NCBI RefSeq assembly: GCF_009729035.1
Contig: NZ_CP045483.1
Location: 310,001-374,000 of the forward strand
DNA: 64,000 nucleotides
Source: Stygiolobus azoricus
Lineage (GTDB): Archaea > Thermoproteota > Thermoprotei_A > Sulfolobales > Sulfolobaceae
Direction of reading: 5' to 3'
Shown here: piece after piece, positions 11,266 to 17,696 of the stretch
Layout: every line of letters begins with the position of its first letter
Position numbering within the stretch: the first letter of the stretch is position 1
Translations under genes and position numbers: made by a program
The notes under the pieces: generated by a model
What the model was told of the DNA's origin: nothing
Database searches by the model: none
Seen by the model: the letters and a program-made list of their open reading frames with translations, nothing else

Positions 11266-12427
11266 CACTTTCTACAATAGCTTTATAAATAATGTCTTCG
11301 CTGACAGCCAGGTTTATTTCCTTAGTTTTACCATATCTTCCTCTATTAACTACTTTAGCTGTAATTATCCCTACCATATCTAACTCATTTAGAATATCAC
11401 TTACTCTCCTTTGGGTCACGTTTTCTACTCCTATCTTATTTGCTAACTTAAGATATATCTCATAAACTTCTCCAGTAGTCAACGTAGATTTACTCTTTAA
11501 CCCCTTTAGAATAGCTGTCAAGACTAATTTAGAATGAAAAGGAAGAGTAGAAAGAACTTCATAAACCCTATCCCTCTCTATTTCCACTCTAGCCTTCTCA
11601 ACCTCAGTAACCGTTATTTTGTCTTTACCTTCTCTTTCTGCTATTTCTCCTGCAACCCTTAGAAGATCAAGAGCTCTTCTCGCATCACCGTGATCTCTTG
11701 CTGCCAAAGCTGCACAAAGTCTTATTACCTCGTCACTTATAGCTTCCTCGTATATGGCAAATTTGGCTCTTTGTTTAAGAATATCTTCTAATTCTTCTGC
11801 GTTATAAGGGGGAAATACTAATTCTTCTTCACTTAAACTACTTTTAACTCGTGGATCCAATGTTTCAATAAACTTAACATCGTTAGTGATCCCTATCAAC
11901 GATATCAATGACTTACCGAGTTCATTATTAGCACGTGTAAACCTGTAAAGTATATCATCACCGTGCTTTTTTACCATTGCATCGATCTCATCAAGCACAA
12001 TTACTACAATGGAATCAATGTCATTTAATTTTTTTAGTAATCTTCTAAAAAGTTCAGCTGTAGAAAGTCCAGTAAACGGTACCTTACTGTTTAAGCTTTC
12101 TAATATATCCGCTAAAATTCTGTATGGAGTATCACTTTGCCTAGTATTTACATAAACATAAGTGAAGTTAGAAGGAAATCTCTTGTGCAGATTCTTTAAT
12201 ACGAACTTTGTAACAGCAGTTTTACCTGTTCCTGTTAAACCATATATAAATATGTTACTAGGCTTTTCAGACCTTACCAAAGGAGACATTATTTCTACTA
12301 ATTTTCGTATTTGAGTTTCTCGGTGAGGTAGAGTTTCGGGAACGTAATCTGGTAGGAGTAGTTCTCTGGCTTTGAATATCTTGCCCTTGCTCAGAGACGA
12401 TAACACTTGGTCGATTATATCACTCAT
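11237..12427 (-). CDS. cdc6-1: origin recognition protein Orc1-1/Cdc6-1
   Basis: An AAA+ initiator of 396 residues. Walker A is GLTGTGKT at 63-70, Walker B is VIVLDEIDA, and sensor motifs follow in GITNDVKF and [12 protein letters not shown]. The C-terminal winged helix (about 300-396) contains [15 protein letters not shown] and [10 protein letters not shown], which bind ORB elements. The N-terminal [12 protein letters not shown] and the ending match the Orc1-1 paralogue that in Sulfolobus lies beside oriC1. The origin repeats are found directly upstream, which supports this assignment. Confidence 0.95.
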   Translation of the reverse strand: MSDIIDQVLSSLSKGKIFKARELLLPDYVPETLPHRETQIRKLVEIMSPLVRSEKPSNIFIYGLTGTGKTAVTKFVLKNLHKRFPSNFTYVYVNTRQSDTPYRILADILESLNSKVPFTGLSTAELFRRLLKKLNDIDSIVVIVLDEIDAMVKKHGDDILYRFTRANNELGKSLISLIGITNDVKFIETLDPRVKSSLSEEELVFPPYNAEELEDILKQRAKFAIYEEAISDEVIRLCAALAARDHGDARRALDLLRVAGEIAEREGKDKITVTEVEKARVEIERDRVYEVLSTLPFHSKLVLTAILKGLKSKSTLTTGEVYEIYLKLANKIGVENVTQRRVSDILNELDMVGIITAKVVNRGRYGKTKEINLAVSEDIIYKAIVESDERIASLWS

Positions 12428-12480
12428 TATTTACTGTAATTACGTCAATATTTCTTTTAACCTTTAACTCCCCGGTAAAT

Positions 12481-12505
12481 CACCCCTCTATTTCCACTGG
12501 AGACA
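12481..12505 (+). repeat. ORB element A
   Basis: CCCCTCTATTTCCACTGGAG lies within these bases. The C-run plus TTTCCACTGGA core is the origin recognition box consensus bound by Orc1/Cdc6. It is almost identical to the copy 47 bases downstream. Confidence 0.85.
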
Positions 12506-12526
12506 ATAAAGTATTATGATAAACAT

Positions 12527-12553
12527 CTCCCCCTCTATTTCCACTGGAAATGA
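12527..12553 (+). repeat. ORB element B
   Basis: CCCCTCTATTTCCACTGGAA is the same 19-base core as element A in the same orientation, ending at the edge of the AT-rich core. Confidence 0.85.
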
Positions 12554-12655
12554 AGATTAGACTAAACTATGATGATTACAGATTGTAATTTACTGCAGTT
12601 TGTATAATAGCATGGATTTTTACAACGATTTTGTTTTATAGGATGAAATAATGTG

Positions 12656-12676
12656 TCCAGTTGAAACACAGGGGTA
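12656..12676 (-). repeat. ORB element C, inverted
   Basis: On the minus strand this reads TACCCCTGTGTTTCAACTGG, a diverged copy of elements A and B in opposite orientation on the far side of the AT-rich core. Confidence 0.75.
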
Positions 12677-12853
12677 GTGATGACCTGGGTTTATAATAAA
12701 TAAATCTAATAAAGTACGTAAAGTTGTATTATTTTCATGTCGATTATCAATTTATTTCCTTTGTTTTCCAACTCACTTTGTTACTAAACGAACAACTCTA
12801 TGACGAGGTTAAGGAAGAAAGATTTAATTATTAAGATTAACACTTTTGATAAT

Positions 12854-12941
<88 letters not shown>

Positions 12942-12996
12942 CCTTCTATCTATGATGTAACATATAAATATAATTACCATCGTCAGAATACTTATA

Positions 12997-13362
12997 GTGA
13001 AAAGTTTAACAGTAAAGGCAAAAGAAGCTGCTCTCATAGAGAATAGGATTATTAAAATAACTTTAACGAATTCATTATTTGCCATATATGTATTCATGGG
13101 TAAGGATAAGGATTATATACTCTCTGAGAATTATTGCTCTTGTCCTCACTTCTATTACCGCATCTTCAGAAAAAATCCAATTGTAGAAAAACGAGTGAAT
13201 ATAGAGAACTCAAAATGCTATCATTTACAGGCTTTGGAATTGGCATTAGAAAAAGATAAGGTAAGGTCTATTTATGTCGATCTAGTTACTATGAGAGAGA
13301 TTTTATTAGAGATTTATAGTATGGATAAGTCATTTATACTAAGAAAGCTAGTTATGAGATGA
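12997..13362 (+). CDS. SWIM zinc finger protein
   Basis: A 121-residue protein with a SWIM-type zinc motif: CSC near residues 48-50 and CYH at about 75-77 (CxC...CxH). SWIM domains bind DNA or proteins; related small SWIM proteins assist recombinases in other organisms. The start is GTG 12997, 55 bases after tRNA-Ala. Its stop overlaps the ATG of the next small gene by two bases, so the two are translated from one message. Confidence 0.75.
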   Translation: MKSLTVKAKEAALIENRIIKITLTNSLFAIYVFMGKDKDYILSENYCSCPHFYYRIFRKNPIVEKRVNIENSKCYHLQALELALEKDKVRSIYVDLVTMREILLEIYSMDKSFILRKLVMR

Positions 13363-13565
13363 GGTTATATATCTTGGCTTTATCTCCGTTAGAGTTAGCA
13401 TATCTTGGTGTTATAGGTACGTTAATAGCAGGGATCGTATATGTTATCTTTGTAGAAGTGTTTAATACTGGAATTAGGATAAAGATAGGTGGTGAAGGGA
13501 AGAGTGGGAGGAAGAAGGAAAAAAAGAAAGCAACTCCTTCAAAAGCCAAAACCAAAAATACCTGA
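13359..13565 (+). CDS. small single-span membrane protein with basic tail
   Basis: A 68-residue ORF whose ATG at 13359 overlaps the SWIM gene stop (ATGAG arrangement). Residues 10-33 form one hydrophobic helix (LELAYLGVIGTLIAGIVYVIF). The tail is rich in Lys and Ser. The last 60 bases overlap the start of the Elf1 gene in another frame, so the basic tail may partly be a by-product of the Elf1 basic N-terminus. The coupled start and clean helix argue that it is real. Function unknown. Confidence 0.55.
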   Translation: MRLYILALSPLELAYLGVIGTLIAGIVYVIFVEVFNTGIRIKIGGEGKSGRKKEKKKATPSKAKTKNT

Positions 13566-13812
13566 TATCTTTGAGTGCCCCAGATGTGGAAAAGTAGCTC
13601 TCAGCGTTACAATTAAAGATGGAAAAGCTAAAATAAAGTGCGGTAGTTGCGGATTACAAGCTGAGTTTGATGTTCCACCAGTTTACGATCAAGCTAATGC
13701 ATATGGTAAGTTTATCGATTTATATTATGAGGGAAAGATTGAAATTTTATCAAGTAGTAGTGAGGAGAAGACTGAAGATGAGACTAAAGGGGAAAGTGAA
13801 GAGTTACATTAG
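13504..13812 (+). CDS. Elf1-like transcription elongation factor
   Basis: A zinc ribbon protein with a very basic N-terminus (GGRRKKRKQ) followed by [13 protein letters not shown] and [11 protein letters not shown], the four-cysteine ribbon of Elf1. Archaeal Elf1 binds RNA polymerase near the DNA entry channel. The acidic tail is about 20 residues of Ser, Glu and Asp. Start GTG 13504 gives the usual N-terminus; GTG 13489 or 13492 would add a few residues. It overlaps the genes on both sides. Confidence 0.85.
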   Translation: MGGRRKKRKQLLQKPKPKIPDIFECPRCGKVALSVTIKDGKAKIKCGSCGLQAEFDVPPVYDQANAYGKFIDLYYEGKIEILSSSSEEKTEDETKGESEELH

Positions 13813-14533
13813 AGAGAAACTTAACGATGGTAAAGTTATTCACTTTTCATTGTTCGATCCCGACAAGGTAGATGAAAACCAAGTTTATTATTTGGGCAAA
13901 AAATTAGTGGAAGCCGGAACTGATGCTTTTCTAATAGGAGGTACTCTAGGAGTTTCACAGGAGAAATTAGATAAAATCATATCGAGCTTAACAGAATTTG
14001 GTTTACCTACGATTATATTTCCAAGTAACGTAAATCTGATCTCAAGTAAAGCCGATGCAATTCTTTTTATGTCGTTACTAAATTCTGATGATTTATATTA
14101 CGTTGTCGGTGCACAATTAGTAGCTGCTCCAATTATAAAGAAATTAGGACTCGAGGTTTTACCTACAGCATACATTATTATAGGTCATGGTGGAACTGCT
14201 GCACATGTTGGTAAAGCTAGAGTAATACCATATGAGAATATTGAATTAATTTTAGCTTACTCTTTAATGGCCAGGTATATGGGGATGGAGTTCATATATT
14301 TGGAAGCTGGATCTGGAGCTCCAAAGACAATTAATCCTTTAGCTATTAAAGCTGTAAAAAGCAATGTAGATGATGCTATAATCATAGTAGGAGGCGGTAT
14401 AAGAGATGAAGAGAGCGGAAAACTTCTAGCAAGCGCTGGTGCAGATATTATAGTTACTGGTAATATTATTGAACAAGATTCAGAGAAAGCCTTAAAAATT
14501 ATAAAAGAAATCAAAAGTATGAGGAGAAAATAG
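13778..14533 (+). CDS. geranylgeranylglyceryl phosphate synthase
   Basis: Makes the first ether bond of archaeal membrane lipids from sn-glycerol-1-phosphate and geranylgeranyl diphosphate. The TIM barrel shows HFSLFDPDK at strand 1, [23 protein letters not shown] and VGGGIRDEE, which bind the two phosphates. The start ATG 13778 is chosen because the protein then begins [11 protein letters not shown], the usual start for the family; longer starts run inside the Elf1 frame. The gene overlaps elf1 by 35 bases. Confidence 0.93.
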   Translation: MRLKGKVKSYIREKLNDGKVIHFSLFDPDKVDENQVYYLGKKLVEAGTDAFLIGGTLGVSQEKLDKIISSLTEFGLPTIIFPSNVNLISSKADAILFMSLLNSDDLYYVVGAQLVAAPIIKKLGLEVLPTAYIIIGHGGTAAHVGKARVIPYENIELILAYSLMARYMGMEFIYLEAGSGAPKTINPLAIKAVKSNVDDAIIIVGGGIRDEESGKLLASAGADIIVTGNIIEQDSEKALKIIKEIKSMRRK

Positions 14534-14535
14534 AT

Positions 14536-14718
14536 ATGCCTTCTAGTAAAAAGAGAAAGAAAGAAACAGTACCTTTGGTTTCAATGGCAGGTTTGATTAG
14601 ATATTATGAAGAAGAAAGAGAGAAGGTTAAGGTATCTCCTACAATTCTAATTATAGCTTCTATTGCCATAATAGCAGGAGTAATACTAGCGTCAATTTTA
14701 ATTCCTCCTCCAGTGTAA
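14536..14718 (+). CDS. preprotein translocase subunit Sec61 beta
   Basis: A 60-residue tail-anchored protein. The basic cytoplasmic N-terminus leads into VPLVSMAGLIRYYEEE, the conserved Sec61-beta motif, then a single membrane helix at about 36-56 and a PPPV end. It is the small non-essential part of the SecYE-beta channel. It begins two bases after the lipid enzyme gene and ends just before the RNase P RNA gene. Confidence 0.93.
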   Translation: MPSSKKRKKETVPLVSMAGLIRYYEEEREKVKVSPTILIIASIAIIAGVILASILIPPPV

Positions 14719-14725
14719 AATATAA

Positions 14726-15041
14726 GGGGAGCCTACCAGGGGGATACGGGGTAATATACCCTGAGGAAACTCCGGCCTCCAGATCCCCAGGGAAGTCGTA
14801 TAAGACAAGGGTAGAACCCTTGGCTACGGAACAGAAACGAGACCGGTATAATGGAAGATGAAAATGAGATAACCCCTAGCTTAGGTGACTAAGCTAGGGG
14901 ATCGAGATCCATTATACCGGTTGAAACGGCCGACCTTCTCGGAGCAAGTAGAGAAGGAGATGAATAGGGGATCTGATCCTTCTCTTGACGCTAAGTCGAA
15001 TTCCCCCTAAATACAGAAGCCGGGTTATTGGTAGGCTCCGT
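14726..15041 (+). ncRNA. rnpB: RNase P RNA
   Basis: The catalytic RNA that trims tRNA 5' leaders. The ends pair as helix P1: GGAGCCTACC at 14728-14737 with GGTAGGCTCC at 15030-15039. Conserved core pieces appear in order: GAGGAAACTCCGGC, ACAGAAACGA, GAAACGGC and ACAGAAGCCGGGTTAT. A long GC-rich hairpin (14871-14900, CCCCTAGCTTAGG) is one of the peripheral arms. The length of about 316 nt fits Sulfolobus type A RNase P RNA. The proteins Rpp30 and Pop5 are encoded at 49.2-50.2 kb. Confidence 0.95.
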
Positions 15042-15043
15042 TT

Positions 15044-15266
15044 GTCCCTACACTTTCATTTCACTCATTTTATGTTCGTGATCAATGTAGGGACTTAGCC
15101 CTCAACCTTGTGGACACATAGTCCGCAAAGGTCATGGGTCTCCTTCGAGCCAAAAGGCATTTGCTCACATCTCCGTGTAAGCCTGCAGGGCTTGTGGCAT
15201 TGCCACCATCACCCTGCAGGGTTTGAGCATCTCGTTCAAATTAATTCAGGATAAACGAACATAAAA
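15044..15266 (-). mobile_element. GC-rich structured remnant with 12-bp inverted ends, possible IS200/IS605 tnpB tail
   Basis: Perfect inverted repeats TTTTATGTTCGT (15068-15079) and ACGAACATAAAA (15255-15266) bound 199 bases. A 9-bp stem GTCCCTACA/TGTAGGGAC (15044-15052 and 15086-15094) and a stem built on CCTGCAGGG/CCCTGCAGG (15183-15220) add structure. The minus strand has a 52-codon open frame (15240 down to stop 15082) ending PMTFADYVSTRLRAKSLH, which reads like a protein tail, with in-frame TAA just before it. The best explanation is the 3' end of a decayed IS605-type tnpB with its end hairpin, or a MITE derived from one; a structured RNA is the alternative. Confidence 0.5.
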
Positions 15267-15277
15267 GATTTCCATTA

Positions 15278-15787
15278 TTACGAAAAAGGATTCAGCCCTA
15301 AGATCTTATCTATTATTTCCTTCTCTACCTTAAGTATTTCCTTCTCTTTTCTACCCCTATAGGCTTCAAGTATTTCCTTGTTTAATTCTAAAAAAGTATG
15401 CCCCCATTTTATAGTATTTAATAGCTTCATTGCTTCATTTACTTCATCTAGAATATATAGTGCTGAAGCAAGAGCCTCCAACGTCGACAATTTATATGCT
15501 ATTGCGTAATGAGTGGGGTTTCCTGCGAAAAGAACAGGTAATCTCCTATGTGTATTTTTCTTTATAAAGGTTTTCTCATTAATAATGTTCCACGACGCAT
15601 CTAAAGCAGTAATACCCTCTTTAAGAGCTAGTTCTTTATCATCTATAGATAAAGTTGTTCTTGAAAAAGGATCTAGAACTATTCCCATTTCATGTTTAGT
15701 TAACTTAGCAAAACCTAAACGTACTAGTTTTTTACCGGTGCATTTCTTAGGATCATCTTGGTCATAATCTATAATAAATAGCTTCAT
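15278..15787 (-). CDS. tsr3: rRNA aminocarboxypropyltransferase Tsr3
   Basis: Transfers the 3-amino-3-carboxypropyl group of SAM to a hypermodified uridine in small-subunit rRNA. Family signatures are [46 protein letters not shown] and [10 protein letters not shown]. The length of 169 residues is typical of the archaeal form. It is monocistronic and divergent from the small Lrp-like gene; its 3' end faces the mobile remnant. Confidence 0.93.
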   Translation of the reverse strand: MKLFIIDYDQDDPKKCTGKKLVRLGFAKLTKHEMGIVLDPFSRTTLSIDDKELALKEGITALDASWNIINEKTFIKKNTHRRLPVLFAGNPTHYAIAYKLSTLEALASALYILDEVNEAMKLLNTIKWGHTFLELNKEILEAYRGRKEKEILKVEKEIIDKILGLNPFS

Positions 15788-15842
15788 TAATTGTCATAAA
15801 ATTATTATAACTTTATTGCTAATAAACCTTCTTGGGTCAAAA

Positions 15843-16094
15843 TTGGCATCTGCGATAGTTCTCATTAATACGGATGCTGGAGGAGAAGAAGAAGTGTTCG
15901 ATAAATTAAAAAACATGAAAGAGATAACTGAGGTTCATGTAGTTTATGGAGTGTATGATATAGTTGCTAAAGTTGAAGCTGATTCATTAGATAAATTAAA
16001 GGATTTTGTAACTAATACTGTAAGGAAATTACCTAAGGTGAGATCAACATTAACAATGATAATAGTGGAAGGCAAGAGCGTAGTAAAGAAGTAA
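15843..16094 (+). CDS. stand-alone RAM-domain (Lrp/AsnC ligand-binding) protein
   Basis: An 83-residue protein that has only the effector-binding alpha-beta sandwich of Lrp/AsnC regulators and no helix-turn-helix. ASAIVLINTDAGGEEEVFDKL and YGVYDIVAKVEAD are the characteristic strands. Such proteins form oligomers that bind amino acids. The TTG at 15843 is the preferred start; an earlier TTG at 15816 would add nine non-conserved residues. Its stop codon overlaps the probable start of tiaS. Confidence 0.8.
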   Translation: MASAIVLINTDAGGEEEVFDKLKNMKEITEVHVVYGVYDIVAKVEADSLDKLKDFVTNTVRKLPKVRSTLTMIIVEGKSVVKK

Positions 16095-17383
16095 TTTTAG
16101 GTATTGATGATCATGATTCTCCAGTAGCAGGATGTACTACACATTTTTCTGTGTTGTTAATGCGTTATTTGAGAGAAAAATATAACGTGATTTTTACCGA
16201 TTTTCCCTATCTTGTTAGATTAAATCCAAATATACCGTGGAAAACCAGAGGTAACGCAAGTATTAGACTATCCTTTAGAACTGACATAGACATTAAAGAG
16301 ATAGCTGAGGAAATTTGGCAAAAATCATTAGAGTATGTGGAAGAGATATCAAAGGCTGTGAAATTTAATAGGAAACCTGGGATTGCAATTACATTTGCCG
16401 AGACTGCTAACTATTTAAATAAATTTTACGAGAAGGCTGTAAAAGATGTGGTAACGATGGATTTAGCCAGAAAGATTGCCGAGAGATATGGAATAATAGT
16501 GAAGGGGGACAGAGGGATAATAGGAAGTATTGCATCTTTAGGTTTTAATCCAGCAGTAAGCGGTTATACATACGAGATATTAACGTATAGGAATGATAAC
16601 GAGCCTCGTAGAGTTGATGAGAAATCTGTAATAGAATTCGATGAAAAGAATTTTCCTCATACCTTTGCAAATTATGATTATATAGAAAAGAAGATTCAAA
16701 TAGTATCGCACGGTGAAGATCCTGTATTATATGGGGTTAGGGGTACAGATGCTAGAATCCTTATAAAAGCTTTAGAACAAATTAAAGTTTCTAGCAAAAT
16801 TTTTGGAGCTATGTTATTTAAGACAAATCAAGCTACTAATTCTCACATTTCTAGAAAAGGTACATATTATCAGACTGTACAAATGTCTGTGACTGTTAAA
16901 TCGGTCAAAATCTTACAAGGAGGTGACGTTCTAGTTAATACTAAGGAGAACACACCAATAATATTTTATAAAGAAACTGGGGAGTTAAATGAGGCTTCCA
17001 AACTACTAAGAGAAGGAGACGAAGTATTGGTTACAGGTTGCATAAAACCATCAAGCTATTTTAAGAAAGTAATTGAAGCCGAAAGTATTAAGATTATAAA
17101 CCTAAACTCATTTGAACCTGTAAACCCTAGGTGTCCTAAGTGCGGTAGTTCTACAGAGTCTTTAGGAAAGAATAAGGGATTTAGATGCAGAAAATGTGGA
17201 TATAAATTTCCTGGAGATAAACAGAAGAAAGAGATACGAAGAGGGTTATTAACTGATGTCCTCTATCAATCTAGGAAATATAGACATCTTACCAGACCTA
17301 TTTTTTTAGAGTCTAGTAGTGATCCTTACGATATTACTACTAAAAACGATCTGATAAACTATCTATTGTACTATCATAATTAA
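16094..17383 (+). CDS. tiaS: tRNA(Ile2) 2-agmatinylcytidine synthetase, start codon non-standard
   Basis: Attaches agmatine to C34 of tRNA-Ile2 so that it reads AUA. The conserved N-terminal motif GIDDHDSP is encoded at 16100-16123, upstream of the first normal start (ATG/TTG/GTG from 16151). In this frame no ATG, GTG or TTG exists between the upstream region and the motif; ATT 16094, overlapping the previous TAA, or GTA 16091 are the nearest candidates. Later segments include PYLVRLNPNIPWKTRGN, DPVLYGVRG, an OB-fold domain near 240-310 and a zinc ribbon CPKCGS...CRKCGY. From 16094 the protein is 429 residues, normal for TiaS. Confidence 0.87.
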   Translation: MLGIDDHDSPVAGCTTHFSVLLMRYLREKYNVIFTDFPYLVRLNPNIPWKTRGNASIRLSFRTDIDIKEIAEEIWQKSLEYVEEISKAVKFNRKPGIAITFAETANYLNKFYEKAVKDVVTMDLARKIAERYGIIVKGDRGIIGSIASLGFNPAVSGYTYEILTYRNDNEPRRVDEKSVIEFDEKNFPHTFANYDYIEKKIQIVSHGEDPVLYGVRGTDARILIKALEQIKVSSKIFGAMLFKTNQATNSHISRKGTYYQTVQMSVTVKSVKILQGGDVLVNTKENTPIIFYKETGELNEASKLLREGDEVLVTGCIKPSSYFKKVIEAESIKIINLNSFEPVNPRCPKCGSSTESLGKNKGFRCRKCGYKFPGDKQKKEIRRGLLTDVLYQSRKYRHLTRPIFLESSSDPYDITTKNDLINYLLYYHN

Positions 17384-17469
17384 CGGGCCCGCCGGGATTT
17401 GAACCCGGGACCACCGGCTTTCTTCAAGTTCCGGAGGCCGGTGCTCTATCCTGGCTGAGCTACGGGCCC
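17384..17469 (-). tRNA. tRNA-Arg(CCG) with an 11-nt intron
   Basis: Read on the minus strand: acceptor GGGCCCG/CGGGCCC, D arm GCTC/GAGC, T arm CCGGG-TTCAAAT-CCCGG. The anticodon stem is CCGGC/GCCGG. Between its arms lie 18 bases, that is a 7-base loop CTCCGG.A with an 11-base insert after position 37. The anticodon reads CCG. The discriminator is G. The exact intron edges are inferred from the position-37 rule, because the bulge-helix-bulge pairing is weak here. Confidence 0.85.
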
Positions 17470-17518
17470 AATAATTAATTTTCTAAGAGAAAGTTAATAA
17501 GCTGAAGTAAATAGGAAA

Positions 17519-17527
17519 TTTTTTAAG
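17519..17527 (+). promoter_or_regulatory. TATA box of the acidic micropeptide gene
   Basis: TTTTTTAAG. Its centre lies about 27 bases before GTG 17551, which is the spacing of leaderless Sulfolobus genes. Confidence 0.5.
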
Positions 17528-17550
17528 GATATTGTAAGTGTGATGTTTTG

Positions 17551-17655
17551 GTGAATAGATTGGTATTTGAAGAGGATTGGGAAGAAGATTTTGACGAGTT
17601 TGACGAAGAGGAGGATTGGGAAGAAGAGGAGGATTGGGAAGAGGAAGAGTGGTAA
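17551..17655 (+). CDS. 34-residue acidic Trp/Glu/Asp micropeptide
   Basis: GTG 17551 to TAA 17653 encodes 34 residues with three EDWEE-type repeats, over 60 percent Asp and Glu, and four Trp. It has its own TATA-like box at leaderless spacing, and a separate box precedes ABCE1, so it is not just a leader of that gene. It could mimic nucleic acid or dock on a basic surface, but no function is known to me. The short length leaves room for chance. Confidence 0.5.
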   Translation: MNRLVFEEDWEEDFDEFDEEEDWEEEEDWEEEEW

Positions 17656-17663
17656 TTTCATAA

Positions 17664-17673
17664 TTTTTTATTA
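17664..17673 (+). promoter_or_regulatory. TATA box of ABCE1
   Basis: TTTTTTATTA, centred about 28 bases before GTG 17697. Transcription would start close to 17695, so the earlier in-frame GTG 17685 would lie outside the message. The site decides the start. Confidence 0.5.
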
Positions 17674-17696
17674 TCCTATTTTAAGTGGGGATTGTA

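Larger units (their letters stand above)
12428..12710. other. chromosomal replication origin of the oriC1 type
   Basis: The gene-free stretch upstream of cdc6-1 holds two direct ORB-like repeats 47 bases apart, an AT-rich core of about 100 bases (12554-12655) that could be the unwinding element, and a third ORB-like repeat in the opposite orientation. This arrangement of inward-facing ORBs around an AT-rich core next to cdc6-1 is that of Sulfolobus oriC1. Orc1-1 would bind the repeats and load MCM. The interval from 12711 to the tRNA at 12854 shows nothing clear beyond a weak fourth ORB-like patch near 12751-12774. Confidence 0.85.

Noticed and set aside
12670-12700. C/D sRNA beginning at TGATGA near 12677
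   Set aside because: No CTGA box D or internal C'/D' boxes follow within 60 bases; the site belongs to the origin.
12751-12774. Fourth ORB element of the origin
   Set aside because: Only TTTCC and a short G/A pattern match; too weak to call beside three good elements.
14719-15266. SRP (7S) RNA downstream of rnpB
   Set aside because: The GGAA-loop domain IV sequence with GGAG...GAGCAGCC is absent and the size is too small.
16151-17383. Start of tiaS at 16151
   Set aside because: The conserved GIDDHDSP motif lies upstream in the same open frame.
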